Below, in pieces: positions 56,866 to 64,000 of a stretch of 64,000 nt of DNA; the first letter of the stretch is position 1, and the number at the start of each line of letters is the position of its first letter. A model generated the notes under the pieces. It was not told where the DNA came from and did not search any database. It saw only the letters and a list, made by a program, of their open reading frames with translations. Where the stretch lies: the NCBI RefSeq assembly GCF_002221525.1, contig NZ_CP011028.1:3235001-3299000 (forward strand), written 5' to 3'. Origin of the DNA: Pseudoalteromonas espejiana DSM 9414. Its GTDB lineage: Bacteria; Pseudomonadota; Gammaproteobacteria; Enterobacterales; Alteromonadaceae. The position numbers and the translations under genes are program-made.

Positions 56866-57852
56866 TTAAACTTTGTCAGGTTCTATTTCTTTTATATATC
56901 GATTAACCGACAAGTAAGACCCAATAAAGCCTAAGCTAGTTGCAAGTAATACCAGTGCACCAAATTCGTTAAGTGTTAAACCAACAAGCTCAAAACTAGT
57001 TTGATACACCCCTGCTACACTACTTACTGCACTACTTAGCCACCACATCATTAGCGCTATACAAATAAAGGCAAACAAGCCACCTATTACACCATACCAA
57101 ATACCCGTCCATAAAAATGGTGCATGTATAAAGGTATTAGTGGCCCCTACTAACTTCATTACTTGTATCTCTTCTTTTTTATCCATAATAGATAAACGAA
57201 TAGTATTACCAATAATTAACGTCACCGAGGTAAGCAATAACAGAGCAATAGTGATTACACTCTCTTTTAATAAATCTAATAACGCATTTAAACGCTCTAA
57301 CCAAGCGATATCGAGCTTACCAAAATCAACTTCCCGCTCACTCTCAAGCTTTCTCAGTAGTGCTTTAGCTGCATTAGGCTGGCGATGTCGCTTGGTAGGT
57401 GTAACAAGTACTACATCAGGTAGAGGGTTGCTATCAAGGTACTCTAGCGCTTGTCCAAATCCCGATACATCTTTAAATTCGGTTAATGCTTGCTGCTTAG
57501 AAATAAATTCAACGCTTTCCACCTCTGGGTATAGTGCAAGGCGTTTTACAAGAGTTTGTGTTTCTTGTGTACTCATCGTCTCTTTTACAAATAGCGAGAT
57601 CTCACTGGCTTCTTCAAAGCCACTACTTACTTGCTGCACGTTTTTAACCACTAAGTAAAGCGTAGCAGGTAATGTTAAGCTCAAGCCAAGTACTGCTATT
57701 GTCATGAGTGAGGCAAGAGGCGTCCGCCACATTTCACCTAAGCTGTGTACACCTTGGCGAAAAATATTAATAACAAAAAAATAACCGCCAGCAATTGCCG
57801 ATTTTTTTTGTTTGTCGTTTGTGTTTTGTCGCCCTTTAAATAGCAAGCTCAT
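56866..57852 (-). CDS. ftsX: cell-division ABC transporter subunit FtsX
   Basis: This 328-residue inner-membrane protein has four membrane segments (near 45-65, 195-220, 245-270, 295-315) and a periplasmic loop between the first two (ISLFVKETMSTQETQTLVKRL) that recruits EnvC. It works with FtsE to activate septal amidases. The start overlaps the ftsE stop by 4 bp. Confidence 0.94.
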   Translation of the reverse strand: MSLLFKGRQNTNDKQKKSAIAGGYFFVINIFRQGVHSLGEMWRTPLASLMTIAVLGLSLTLPATLYLVVKNVQQVSSGFEEASEISLFVKETMSTQETQTLVKRLALYPEVESVEFISKQQALTEFKDVSGFGQALEYLDSNPLPDVVLVTPTKRHRQPNAAKALLRKLESEREVDFGKLDIAWLERLNALLDLLKESVITIALLLLTSVTLIIGNTIRLSIMDKKEEIQVMKLVGATNTFIHAPFLWTGIWYGVIGGLFAFICIALMMWWLSSAVSSVAGVYQTSFELVGLTLNEFGALVLLATSLGFIGSYLSVNRYIKEIEPDKV

Positions 57853-58526
57853 AATGCGCCCTCCGCAAGTGGGTCTTGAAGCATACGGCCATCTTTTAAG
57901 GTTAGGCTGCGGTATTTTAAACGAGAAATAAGGCCAAGATCGTGAGTTGCTATAAGTACAGTGGTACCGTGTTTATTAAAATCTTCAAATAGCCTTAATA
58001 TTTCCATAGATAATTCAGGGTCGAGGTTACCGGTAGGTTCATCGGCCAATAAAATAGGCGGAGAGTTAACAATAGCCCTAGCAATACCTACACGTTGCTG
58101 CTCACCACCGGATAACGTTGAAGGGTGGCATTTTACTTTATCAAGTAAGCCCACTTTATCTAGCGCACCATGTACACGCTTAGCTATTTGCTTATGGTGT
58201 GTGCCTTCAATAATAAGCGGCAGTGCTACGTTATCAAATACGGTATAACGCTCTAATAAACGGTGGTTTTGAAAAATAATACCAATATCGCGACGAGCAT
58301 ACGGAATTTGCCGCGAGTTCACTTTATTTAAATCAACACCATTTATAAATACGTTACCCGCAGATGGACGCTCCATTAAACTGATTAGCTTTAATAAGGT
58401 ACTTTTACCGGCGCCACTGTGGCCCGTTAAAAAAGCCAGCTCGCCAGGTTTAATATGAAAAGTGACTTTTTCGAGTGCCCGATGCCCACCCGGATAGGTT
58501 TTGCTTACTTGCTGAAAATTTATCAT
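57849..58526 (-). CDS. ftsE: cell-division ATP-binding protein FtsE
   Basis: This 225-residue ABC ATPase associates with FtsX and FtsZ. Walker A is GHSGAGKST (near 36-44), signature LSGGEQQRVGIARA (near 138) and Walker B ILLADEPTGNLD. Hydrolysis drives EnvC activation through FtsX. A terminator separates it from the upstream ftsY, unlike the tighter E. coli operon. Confidence 0.96.
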   Translation of the reverse strand: MINFQQVSKTYPGGHRALEKVTFHIKPGELAFLTGHSGAGKSTLLKLISLMERPSAGNVFINGVDLNKVNSRQIPYARRDIGIIFQNHRLLERYTVFDNVALPLIIEGTHHKQIAKRVHGALDKVGLLDKVKCHPSTLSGGEQQRVGIARAIVNSPPILLADEPTGNLDPELSMEILRLFEDFNKHGTTVLIATHDLGLISRLKYRSLTLKDGRMLQDPLAEGAL

Positions 58527-58575
58527 TATTTATTGTGCCAGCCCCAAAATAGTAAATTGGAATTCCTTGCAATTA

Positions 58576-58597
58576 AAAAGGGAGCAAGCTCCCTTTT
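58576..58597 (-). terminator. terminator between ftsY and ftsE
   Basis: AAAAGGGAG (58576-58584), loop CAAG, CTCCCTTTT (58589-58597), just after the ftsY stop on the minus strand. Confidence 0.8.
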
Positions 58598-58602
58598 ATA
58601 AA

Positions 58603-60687
58603 TTATACGTCATCCTCGTCTTGGCTAAATAACGCATCAATAAAGTCGTCGCTCTTAAACGCACGTAAGTCATCAATACCTTCACCTACACCAATGTAAC
58701 GAATTGGAATATTAAACTTATCGGCAACAGCAAAAATAACACCGCCTTTAGCCGTACCGTCTAGCTTTGATAACGTAATACCTGTTAAGCCTACACATTG
58801 GTTAAATAGGTTAACTTGGCTAATTGCATTTTGACCCGTGCCTGCGTCAATCGTTAACATGACTTCGTGCGGTGCATCAGGGTCTATCTTTTTCATTACA
58901 CGCGCTATTTTTTCAAGCTCTTGCATCAAGTTATCTTTATTTTGCAAGCGTCCTGCTGTATCAGCGATTAATACATCTACATTACGCGCTTTAGCCGCTT
59001 GGAACGCATCAAATACAACCGATGCGCTATCTGCACCTGTGTGCTGAGCAATAACCGGAATACTATTACGCTCACCCCAAACCTGAAGTTGCTCAACAGC
59101 AGCAGCACGGAATGTGTCACCTGCGGCTAACATAACCGACTTACCTTCATTCTGAAATTGTTTAGCAAGCTTACCAATGGTGGTTGTTTTACCAACACCG
59201 TTTACGCCTACCATTAAAATAACAAATGGTTTTTTATCTGCATTTATCTCTAGTGGTTGCTCTGCCGTTTTAAGCATAGCGGCCATTTCTTGTTTCATTA
59301 ACTCATAAAGTGCATCACCATCTTTTAGCTGCTTACGATCAGCGGCATCAGTTAGGCTATCAATTAGCTTCATGGTGGTATCAACACCTAAATCGGCAGT
59401 GAGAAGCTGAGTTTCAAGATCTTCAAAAAGGTCATCGTCTATTTTTTTACCGCTAAAAATAGAGGCAAAGCCCGAACCTATGTTTACGCGGGTTTTTAAT
59501 AAGCCCTTTTTAAGCCGAGAGAAAAAGCCTTCTTTTTTAGGCTTTTCAGCTAACTTAGCTTCTTCGTTTGCAAGTTCGGCCGTTAGGCGCTCTTGCTCTA
59601 ATCGCTCAGCTTCTGCTTCAGCAGCTATACGTTCTTGTTCTGCACGTTCAGCCTCTGCTTGTTCTGCAGCAATACGCTCTTGTTCTAATCGCTCAGCCTC
59701 TGCTTGTTCTGCTGCAATACGCTGTTGCTCTAAACGCTCGGCCTCTGCCTGTTCTGCTGCAATACGCTGTTGCTCTAAACGCTCAGCCTCTGCCTGTTCT
59801 GCTGCAAGTCGTTCTTGCTCTAAACGCTCAGCTTCTGCCTGTTCTGCTGCAAGTCGTTCTTGCTCTAAACGCTCAGCTTCTGCCTGTTCTGCAGCAATAC
59901 GCTGTTGCTCTAAACGTTCAGCCTCTGCTTGTTCTGCATCAATACGCTCTTGCTCTAAACGCTCAGCCTCTGCCTGTTCTGCTAAAATACGCTGTTGCTC
60001 TAAACGCTCAGCTTCTACTTTTTCAGCAGCAATTCGCTCTTGCTCTAAACGCATTTGAGCTTCTTGCTCAGCTAAACGCTCTGCTTGCACTACCCTTTGC
60101 GCCTCTGCATCTGCTTGCTCTTTTGCAAGTAACTCAGCATTGGCTTTTTCAATGGCTAGTTTTTCATCTTGCTCTGCCTGCTCACGCTCTCGCGCTAAAC
60201 GCTGTTGTTCAGCCTCTTCTGCAGCTTTTCGCTCTTGCTCTAAACGCATTTGAGCTTCTTGCTCAGCTAAGCGCTCTGCCTGTGCTACTCTTTGCGCTTG
60301 TGCATCTGCCTGCTCTTTTGCAAGCAACTCAGCATTCGCTTTTTCAATGGCTGAACGCTCTTCATCGCGCTTTTCAGCGGCTATTCGCTCTTGCTCTACA
60401 CGCTCGGCTTCTGCTTTTTCAGCGGCAATGCGCTCTTGATCTAAACGTTCAGCTTCTGCTTTTTCAGCAGCAATACGTTCTTGCTCTGCACGCTCGGCTT
60501 CTGCCTTTTCAGCAGCTATTCGCTCTTGCTCTAAACGCTCGGCTTCTGCTTTTTCAGCCGCAACACGTTCTTGCTCTAAGCGCTCAGCCTCTTGCTGAGC
60601 TAATGCTTGTTGTTTATCAGCTTCTGCTTGTTTTTTATCTGACTTACCAAAACCGAGCCAAGACATGAATTTACTTTTTTTTGCCAT
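58603..60687 (-). CDS. ftsY: signal recognition particle receptor FtsY with expanded coiled-coil domain
   Basis: This GTPase receives SRP-bound ribosomes at the membrane. The 694 residues far exceed E. coli FtsY (497). Residues about 33-370 are charged 15-residue repeats close to AEAERLEQERIAAEQ: five in a first block, two copies of an IEKANAELLAKEQADA-containing module, then about ten more. The NG domain from about 375 is normal: GVNGVGKTT, DTAGRLQNK, SKLDGTAKGG and GVGEGIDDL. The repeat DNA also generates long spurious frames on the opposite strand. It faces rsmD divergently as in E. coli. Confidence 0.95.
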   Translation of the reverse strand: MAKKSKFMSWLGFGKSDKKQAEADKQQALAQQEAERLEQERVAAEKAEAERLEQERIAAEKAEAERAEQERIAAEKAEAERLDQERIAAEKAEAERVEQERIAAEKRDEERSAIEKANAELLAKEQADAQAQRVAQAERLAEQEAQMRLEQERKAAEEAEQQRLAREREQAEQDEKLAIEKANAELLAKEQADAEAQRVVQAERLAEQEAQMRLEQERIAAEKVEAERLEQQRILAEQAEAERLEQERIDAEQAEAERLEQQRIAAEQAEAERLEQERLAAEQAEAERLEQERLAAEQAEAERLEQQRIAAEQAEAERLEQQRIAAEQAEAERLEQERIAAEQAEAERAEQERIAAEAEAERLEQERLTAELANEEAKLAEKPKKEGFFSRLKKGLLKTRVNIGSGFASIFSGKKIDDDLFEDLETQLLTADLGVDTTMKLIDSLTDAADRKQLKDGDALYELMKQEMAAMLKTAEQPLEINADKKPFVILMVGVNGVGKTTTIGKLAKQFQNEGKSVMLAAGDTFRAAAVEQLQVWGERNSIPVIAQHTGADSASVVFDAFQAAKARNVDVLIADTAGRLQNKDNLMQELEKIARVMKKIDPDAPHEVMLTIDAGTGQNAISQVNLFNQCVGLTGITLSKLDGTAKGGVIFAVADKFNIPIRYIGVGEGIDDLRAFKSDDFIDALFSQDEDDV
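59580..60591. repeat. in-frame 45-bp tandem repeat region of ftsY
   Basis: Degenerate 45-bp units encode the 15-residue coiled-coil repeats of FtsY, most homogeneous at about 59580-60030. Near-identical units make expansion or contraction by recombination likely. Confidence 0.85.
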
Positions 60688-60893
60688 ACTTGCTAATAAC
60701 CACTTATAAAAATCTGATAAACTAAAATTTGAAATAGCTTGGTGTAGCTCAGCATAGAGTGCCGGCCAAACAACCGTTCAAAACGTAAGTGCTCAATAGT
60801 AACACTTTTAAAGCGGTTGAAAAATGAAGCTAAACGTAAACTAGTACAATATTATCTGAGCTAGATCCCATATACCATTTTTTAGTGACCTAA

Positions 60894-61499
60894 ATGAGAA
60901 AAAAAACAACGCAAAATAAAGCAATTAGCAAACCTAAAGACGGCTTTATTAGAGTAATAAGTGGGCAGTTCCGTGGCCGTAAACTTCCCGTTAAAAATGT
61001 TGAAGGGCTTCGCCCAACAACCGACCGAATTAAAGAAACCGTTTTTAATTGGCTAATGCAAGACACCCGCGATGCAACAGTACTTGACTGCTTTGCGGGA
61101 TCGGGTGGGCTAGGTTTTGAAGCGCTCTCACGTTATGCAAAAAGTACAACATTTATTGAGTTAGATTTATCAGCTGCGAAACAAATCGAACAAAACATTA
61201 GCACTTTAAAGCTAGAAAATGCACAAGTTAAACACACCAACTCTTTAACTTTTTTAGAGCAAAAAAATGTAAATGAACCTTTTGATTTAGTTTTTGTTGA
61301 CCCGCCTTTTCGTAAAAATTTAGCGCAAAGTAGCTGTAATTTATTAGAAAACAACCAATGGCTCAGTAGAGAAGCACTTATTTATATTGAAGTTGAAACC
61401 GAGTTAGCTGAGTTTTCACCACCAAGTAACTGGCTGTTAATTAAAGAGAAAAAAGCAGGACAAGTACTTTGTAGGTTGTATCAACGCCAAGTAAATTAG
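60894..61499 (+). CDS. rsmD: 16S rRNA (guanine-966-N2)-methyltransferase RsmD
   Basis: This 201-residue SAM-dependent methyltransferase modifies G966 of 16S rRNA. It has VISGQFRGRKLPV near the start, RPTTDRIKETVFNWL, SAM motif VLDCFAGSGGLGFEALSR and catalytic DPPF in LVFVDPPFRK. It is divergent from ftsY, the standard arrangement. Confidence 0.95.
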   Translation: MRKKTTQNKAISKPKDGFIRVISGQFRGRKLPVKNVEGLRPTTDRIKETVFNWLMQDTRDATVLDCFAGSGGLGFEALSRYAKSTTFIELDLSAAKQIEQNISTLKLENAQVKHTNSLTFLEQKNVNEPFDLVFVDPPFRKNLAQSSCNLLENNQWLSREALIYIEVETELAEFSPPSNWLLIKEKKAGQVLCRLYQRQVN

Positions 61500-61644
61500 C
61501 ACTATTTTAGCTGCTGCATTTCTGTTAATATTATCCTTTACATGTGGTGTTGCTTCGGATTACAATACCGCACCATTTTTGAACCACTTGATCAATGTTT
61601 GATCAACTTGAGCAACGCTCATAATTTAGGTAGGTGAATTTTTA

Positions 61645-61860
61645 ATGCCAGTAATTAAAGTAAGAGAGAACGAACCGTTTGACGTAGCACTTCGTCGCTT
61701 CAAGCGTTCATGTGAAAAAGCAGGTATCCTTTCAGAAGTTCGTCGTCGCGAGCACTATGAAAAGCCAACAGCTGAGCGTAAGCGTAAAAAAGCTGCAGCG
61801 GTTAAGCGTCACATGAAGAAGCTTTCTCGCGATAACGCACGCCGCGTTAAATTATACTAA
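61645..61860 (+). CDS. rpsU: 30S ribosomal protein S21
   Basis: This 71-residue very basic small-subunit protein reads [27 protein letters not shown] and ends RRVKLY, as in other gammaproteobacteria. It is the first gene of the macromolecular-synthesis operon rpsU-dnaG-rpoD, here with yqeY inserted after it. Confidence 0.98.
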
Positions 61861-61880
61861 TAGTATTAGGTCTTGTATAA

Positions 61881-62327
61881 ATGAGCCTTTTAATAACGCT
61901 AAAAGATGCGCAAAAAGATGCGATGAGAGCCAAAGACAAACAACGTCTTAACCCTATTCGCATGGTACTTGCCGCAATTAAGCAACGTGAAATTGACGAG
62001 CAAATAACACTAGACGACGCAGGTATTACCTCCGTTATAGTGAAGCTTGTTAAACAACGTCGTGATTCTTACACTCAGTACAAAGATGCTGGACGTGAAG
62101 ATTTAGCCGAAATTGAAGCCAATGAGATCACCGCACTAGAAACTTTTTTACCTCAACAATTGAGTGAAGAAGAAATAGTAGCGCTTATTGATGCGGCTAT
62201 TGCTGATACTAATGCAGCAGGTATGCAAGACATGGGTAAAGTAATGGGTATAATCAAAAGCAAAGCCGAAGGACGTGCCGATATGGGCAAGCTTTCTGGT
62301 TTAATTAAGCAACGATTAACAGCCTAA
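61881..62327 (+). CDS. GatB/YqeY domain-containing protein
   Basis: This 148-residue protein resembles the tRNA-binding tail of GatB: MRAKDKQRLNPIRMVLAAIKQREID, then MGKVMGIIKSKAEGRADMGKLSGLIKQRL. It may bind tRNA or assist amidotransferase-related reactions, but its function is not established. It lies 20 bp after rpsU and before a terminator. Confidence 0.9.
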   Translation: MSLLITLKDAQKDAMRAKDKQRLNPIRMVLAAIKQREIDEQITLDDAGITSVIVKLVKQRRDSYTQYKDAGREDLAEIEANEITALETFLPQQLSEEEIVALIDAAIADTNAAGMQDMGKVMGIIKSKAEGRADMGKLSGLIKQRLTA

Positions 62328-62359
62328 TACTCCCACATACATAAAGTATGATTAAAGCA

Positions 62360-62389
62360 AACCGAGCCTAGTGCTCGGTTTCTTCGTTT
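62360..62389 (+). terminator. terminator between yqeY and dnaG
   Basis: AACCGAGC (62360-62367), loop CTAGT, GCTCGGTT (62373-62380) followed by TCTTCGTTT. The interrupted T-run suggests partial termination, comparable to the internal terminator before dnaG in the E. coli operon. Confidence 0.7.
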
Positions 62390-62426
62390 ATGGAGCAATA
62401 AATCTGCTTTTACAAACGCAAAAATT

Positions 62427-62510
62427 ACAACATACCGTTATTCTATATGAATTATTAGTACGCTAATTTAATACGATAGAATGAACATGTTTTTAATAAA
62501 ATTGGTATAA
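62427..62510. repeat. single-arm copy of the palindromic repeat at 27202-27358
   Basis: From CTATATGA through TAGAATGA to TTTTTAATAAAATTGGT this stretch follows the right half of the 27.2-kb palindrome with scattered differences. It fills the space just upstream of dnaG. Confidence 0.6.
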
Positions 62511-62566
62511 ATACGCACATTGTGTTGAAATTACTACTCATCAATTGTTAGGACTACTTACAGAGC

Positions 62567-64000
62567 ATGGCTGGAAAGATCCCACGAAATTTTATTGACG
62601 ATTTACTCGCCAGAACAGATATTGTAGAGCTAATAGACTCAAAGGTTGGTCTTAAAAAAGCCGGTAAAGACTACCAAGCTTGCTGCCCTTTCCATAATGA
62701 AAAATCCCCTTCTTTTACTGTTTCTCAAGACAAACAGTTTTATCATTGCTTTGGCTGTGGGGCGAATGGCAACGCAATTTCGTTCGTTATGGAATATGAC
62801 AAACTCGAATTTGTTGATGCCATTGAAGAGTTAGCAAGTTTACTCAATTTAGATGTTCCTCGCGAAAAAGGTACTAACTCTGCACCCGAGCGAACAGCGG
62901 CGCAAAAACGTTCTGACTACGATTTAATGCTGCATACAGCGCGCTTTTATCAACACCAACTAAAGCACCATAGCAACTCTGCTGCGGTTATTGATTATGT
63001 AAAAGGGCGTGGTTTAAGCGGCGAAACAGTTAAAAAGTTTATGATTGGCTATGCGCCTAGCGAATGGGAAGCGCTTTGCCAGCAGCTTGGCCGCACAAAA
63101 GAACAAAAAGAGCAATTAGTAGAGCTAAAACTCGCTTCAGAAAAAACACCAGGCAGACAGTTCGACTTTTTCCGCGACCGCCTAATGTTTCCTATACGAG
63201 ATAAGCGCGGACGTGTAATTGCGTTTGGTGGGCGTGTTATGCAAGCCGACCAAGGGCCAAAATATCTCAACTCGCCAGAGACCCGTATTTTTCATAAGGG
63301 TTTTGAACTCTATGGCCTTTACGAAGCAAAACAAGCGCATAAAAAACTTGAGCATGTACTCATTGTTGAAGGTTACATGGACGTGGTTGCGCTTGCTGAG
63401 CAAGGAATAGAATACGCTGTGGCGGCTCTTGGTACAGCGACTACAAGTGAGCATATGCACACCTTATTTAGAACCACCGACAAAGTAGTGTGCTGTTATG
63501 ATGGCGACAGGGCTGGGCGCGATGCTGCTTGGCGAGCGCTTGAAAATGCCTTGCCATATTTAACTGATGGCAAAGCACTGCATTTTGTATTTTTACCTGA
63601 TGGCGAAGACCCAGACTCACTAGTACAACAAGAAGGCAAAGCACAATTTGAACAACGCCTAGCCCAAGCAGATGACTTCACTAAAGTACTGTTTAATAAA
63701 CTTAGCCAAGAAGTAGATTTAACACTCGACTCTGGTAAAGCTAAATTATTGAGTGCCGCATTGCCGCTAATTGAGAAAATTCCGAGTGAGTTTTATCAAG
63801 AGAACATTTTAGAGCAATTAGGTCGTTTAATTGGCCGAACCCGAGAGCAATTAAACAGCCGATTAAAAACCCCTAAACAGCAACAAGCGGTTGAACGTAA
63901 ATTTAAAATTACCCCTATGCGTCAAGCTATTGGTATTTTAATTCAGCATCCTCAATTAGCTAAAAGCGTGCCTTACTTGCCTGAGCTTGCTCAAATGAAC
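62567..64000 (+). CDS. dnaG: DNA primase DnaG (3' end beyond window)
   Basis: This enzyme synthesises RNA primers at the replication fork. The open frame starts MAGKIPRNFIDDLLARTDIVELID at 62567 and runs 478 codons to the window end without a stop. The N-terminal zinc-binding domain has CPFH and CFGCG (near 40-65). The TOPRIM catalytic core includes IVEGYMDVVALAEQG (near 265) and CCYDGDRAGRDAA (near 310). The C-terminal helicase-binding domain is cut. It belongs to the rpsU-yqeY-dnaG operon. Confidence 0.96.
   Translation, partial: MAGKIPRNFIDDLLARTDIVELIDSKVGLKKAGKDYQACCPFHNEKSPSFTVSQDKQFYHCFGCGANGNAISFVMEYDKLEFVDAIEELASLLNLDVPREKGTNSAPERTAAQKRSDYDLMLHTARFYQHQLKHHSNSAAVIDYVKGRGLSGETVKKFMIGYAPSEWEALCQQLGRTKEQKEQLVELKLASEKTPGRQFDFFRDRLMFPIRDKRGRVIAFGGRVMQADQGPKYLNSPETRIFHKGFELYGLYEAKQAHKKLEHVLIVEGYMDVVALAEQGIEYAVAALGTATTSEHMHTLFRTTDKVVCCYDGDRAGRDAAWRALENALPYLTDGKALHFVFLPDGEDPDSLVQQEGKAQFEQRLAQADDFTKVLFNKLSQEVDLTLDSGKAKLLSAALPLIEKIPSEFYQENILEQLGRLIGRTREQLNSRLKTPKQQQAVERKFKITPMRQAIGILIQHPQLAKSVPYLPELAQMN

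Noticed and set aside
59480..60668. Long plus-strand open frames of 192 and 366 codons opposite ftsY
   Set aside because: They are low-complexity shadows of the 45-bp coiled-coil repeat. They lack a ribosome site, and their Ser/Arg/Cys- or Leu/Ala-rich translations resemble no protein.
60741..60800. tRNA-like string GGTGTAGCTCAG followed by GAG and a TTCAAAA loop-like segment between ftsY and rsmD
   Set aside because: The D-arm resembles a tRNA, but there is no 5-bp anticodon stem with a 7-nt loop, no proper T-stem and no pairing acceptor stem. At best it is chance or a remnant.

Overview
The window looks like an ordinary chromosomal segment of a marine gammaproteobacterium of the order Alteromonadales, most likely Pseudoalteromonas. 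The call rests on low G+C, gene orders shared with E. coli, Vibrio and Shewanella (rpmB-radC-coaBC-slmA, ampDE-nadC-pil, secB-gpsA-trmL, ftsYEX-rsmD, rpsU-yqeY-dnaG), a secreted subtilisin with a C-terminal PPC domain, and a DUF3718 protein. I saw no prophage, plasmid genes, CRISPR array, rRNA or tRNA. The accessory DNA consists of small repeats and one RAYT transposase.

Layout. 1-3.2 kb: rpmB (cut by the window edge), radC, coaBC, slmA. 3.4-13.5 kb: exported enzymes and signalling (S9 peptidase, TPR protein, BaiN/YhiN flavoprotein, S8 protease, peroxiredoxin, chemoreceptor, DUF3718 protein). 13.6-19.1 kb: folA, obgE-rpmA-rplU, ispB, mdh, argR. 19.1-23.8 kb: a ferric-iron ABC transporter (fbpABC-like) followed by a YfeX-like DyP homologue that has lost both distal catalytic residues. 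24.06-24.53 kb: a gene-free stretch that I read as a CsrB-type sRNA. It has 24 GGA triplets, many in hairpin loops, a perfect TATAAT, a rho-independent terminator, and a GacA/UvrY-type upstream box. 24.7-32.8 kb: tapT (with a heptanucleotide tandem repeat upstream) and the pyruvate dehydrogenase cluster lpdA-aceF-aceE-pdhR with a PdhR operator. 33.1-33.9 kb: a RAYT transposase inside REP repeats that run into the stop codons of both the transposase and ampE.

33.9-42.4 kb: ampE-ampD, nadC, then type IV pilus genes in the unusual order pilA-pilC-pilD-coaE-pilB-yacG. 42.5-47.1 kb: an envelope-stress module (CpxP-like, CpxR, CpxA) with a helically phased repeat array between cpxP and cpxR, then a lysophospholipase-like hydrolase and fieF. 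47.2-55.3 kb: trmL, gpsA-secB-grxC-rhodanese, and divergently gpmI-envC-S41 peptidase-yibQ. 55.5-60.7 kb: rpoH, ftsX, ftsE, and an ftsY enlarged by a long repetitive coiled coil. 60.9-64 kb: rsmD, rpsU, yqeY, and dnaG running off the window.

Functional links. FtsEX and EnvC, both encoded here, form one division pathway controlling cell-wall amidases. AmpD recycles the muropeptides such amidases release. The Cpx module monitors the envelope that also carries the pilus and exported proteases. CsrB, if confirmed, would tie the GacS/GacA-type (BarA/UvrY) system to CsrA control of metabolism and surface behaviour. Two copies of a roughly 270-315 bp MITE-like element (50.0 and 56.5 kb) and one large palindromic repeat (27.2-27.36 kb) fill most remaining intergenic space.
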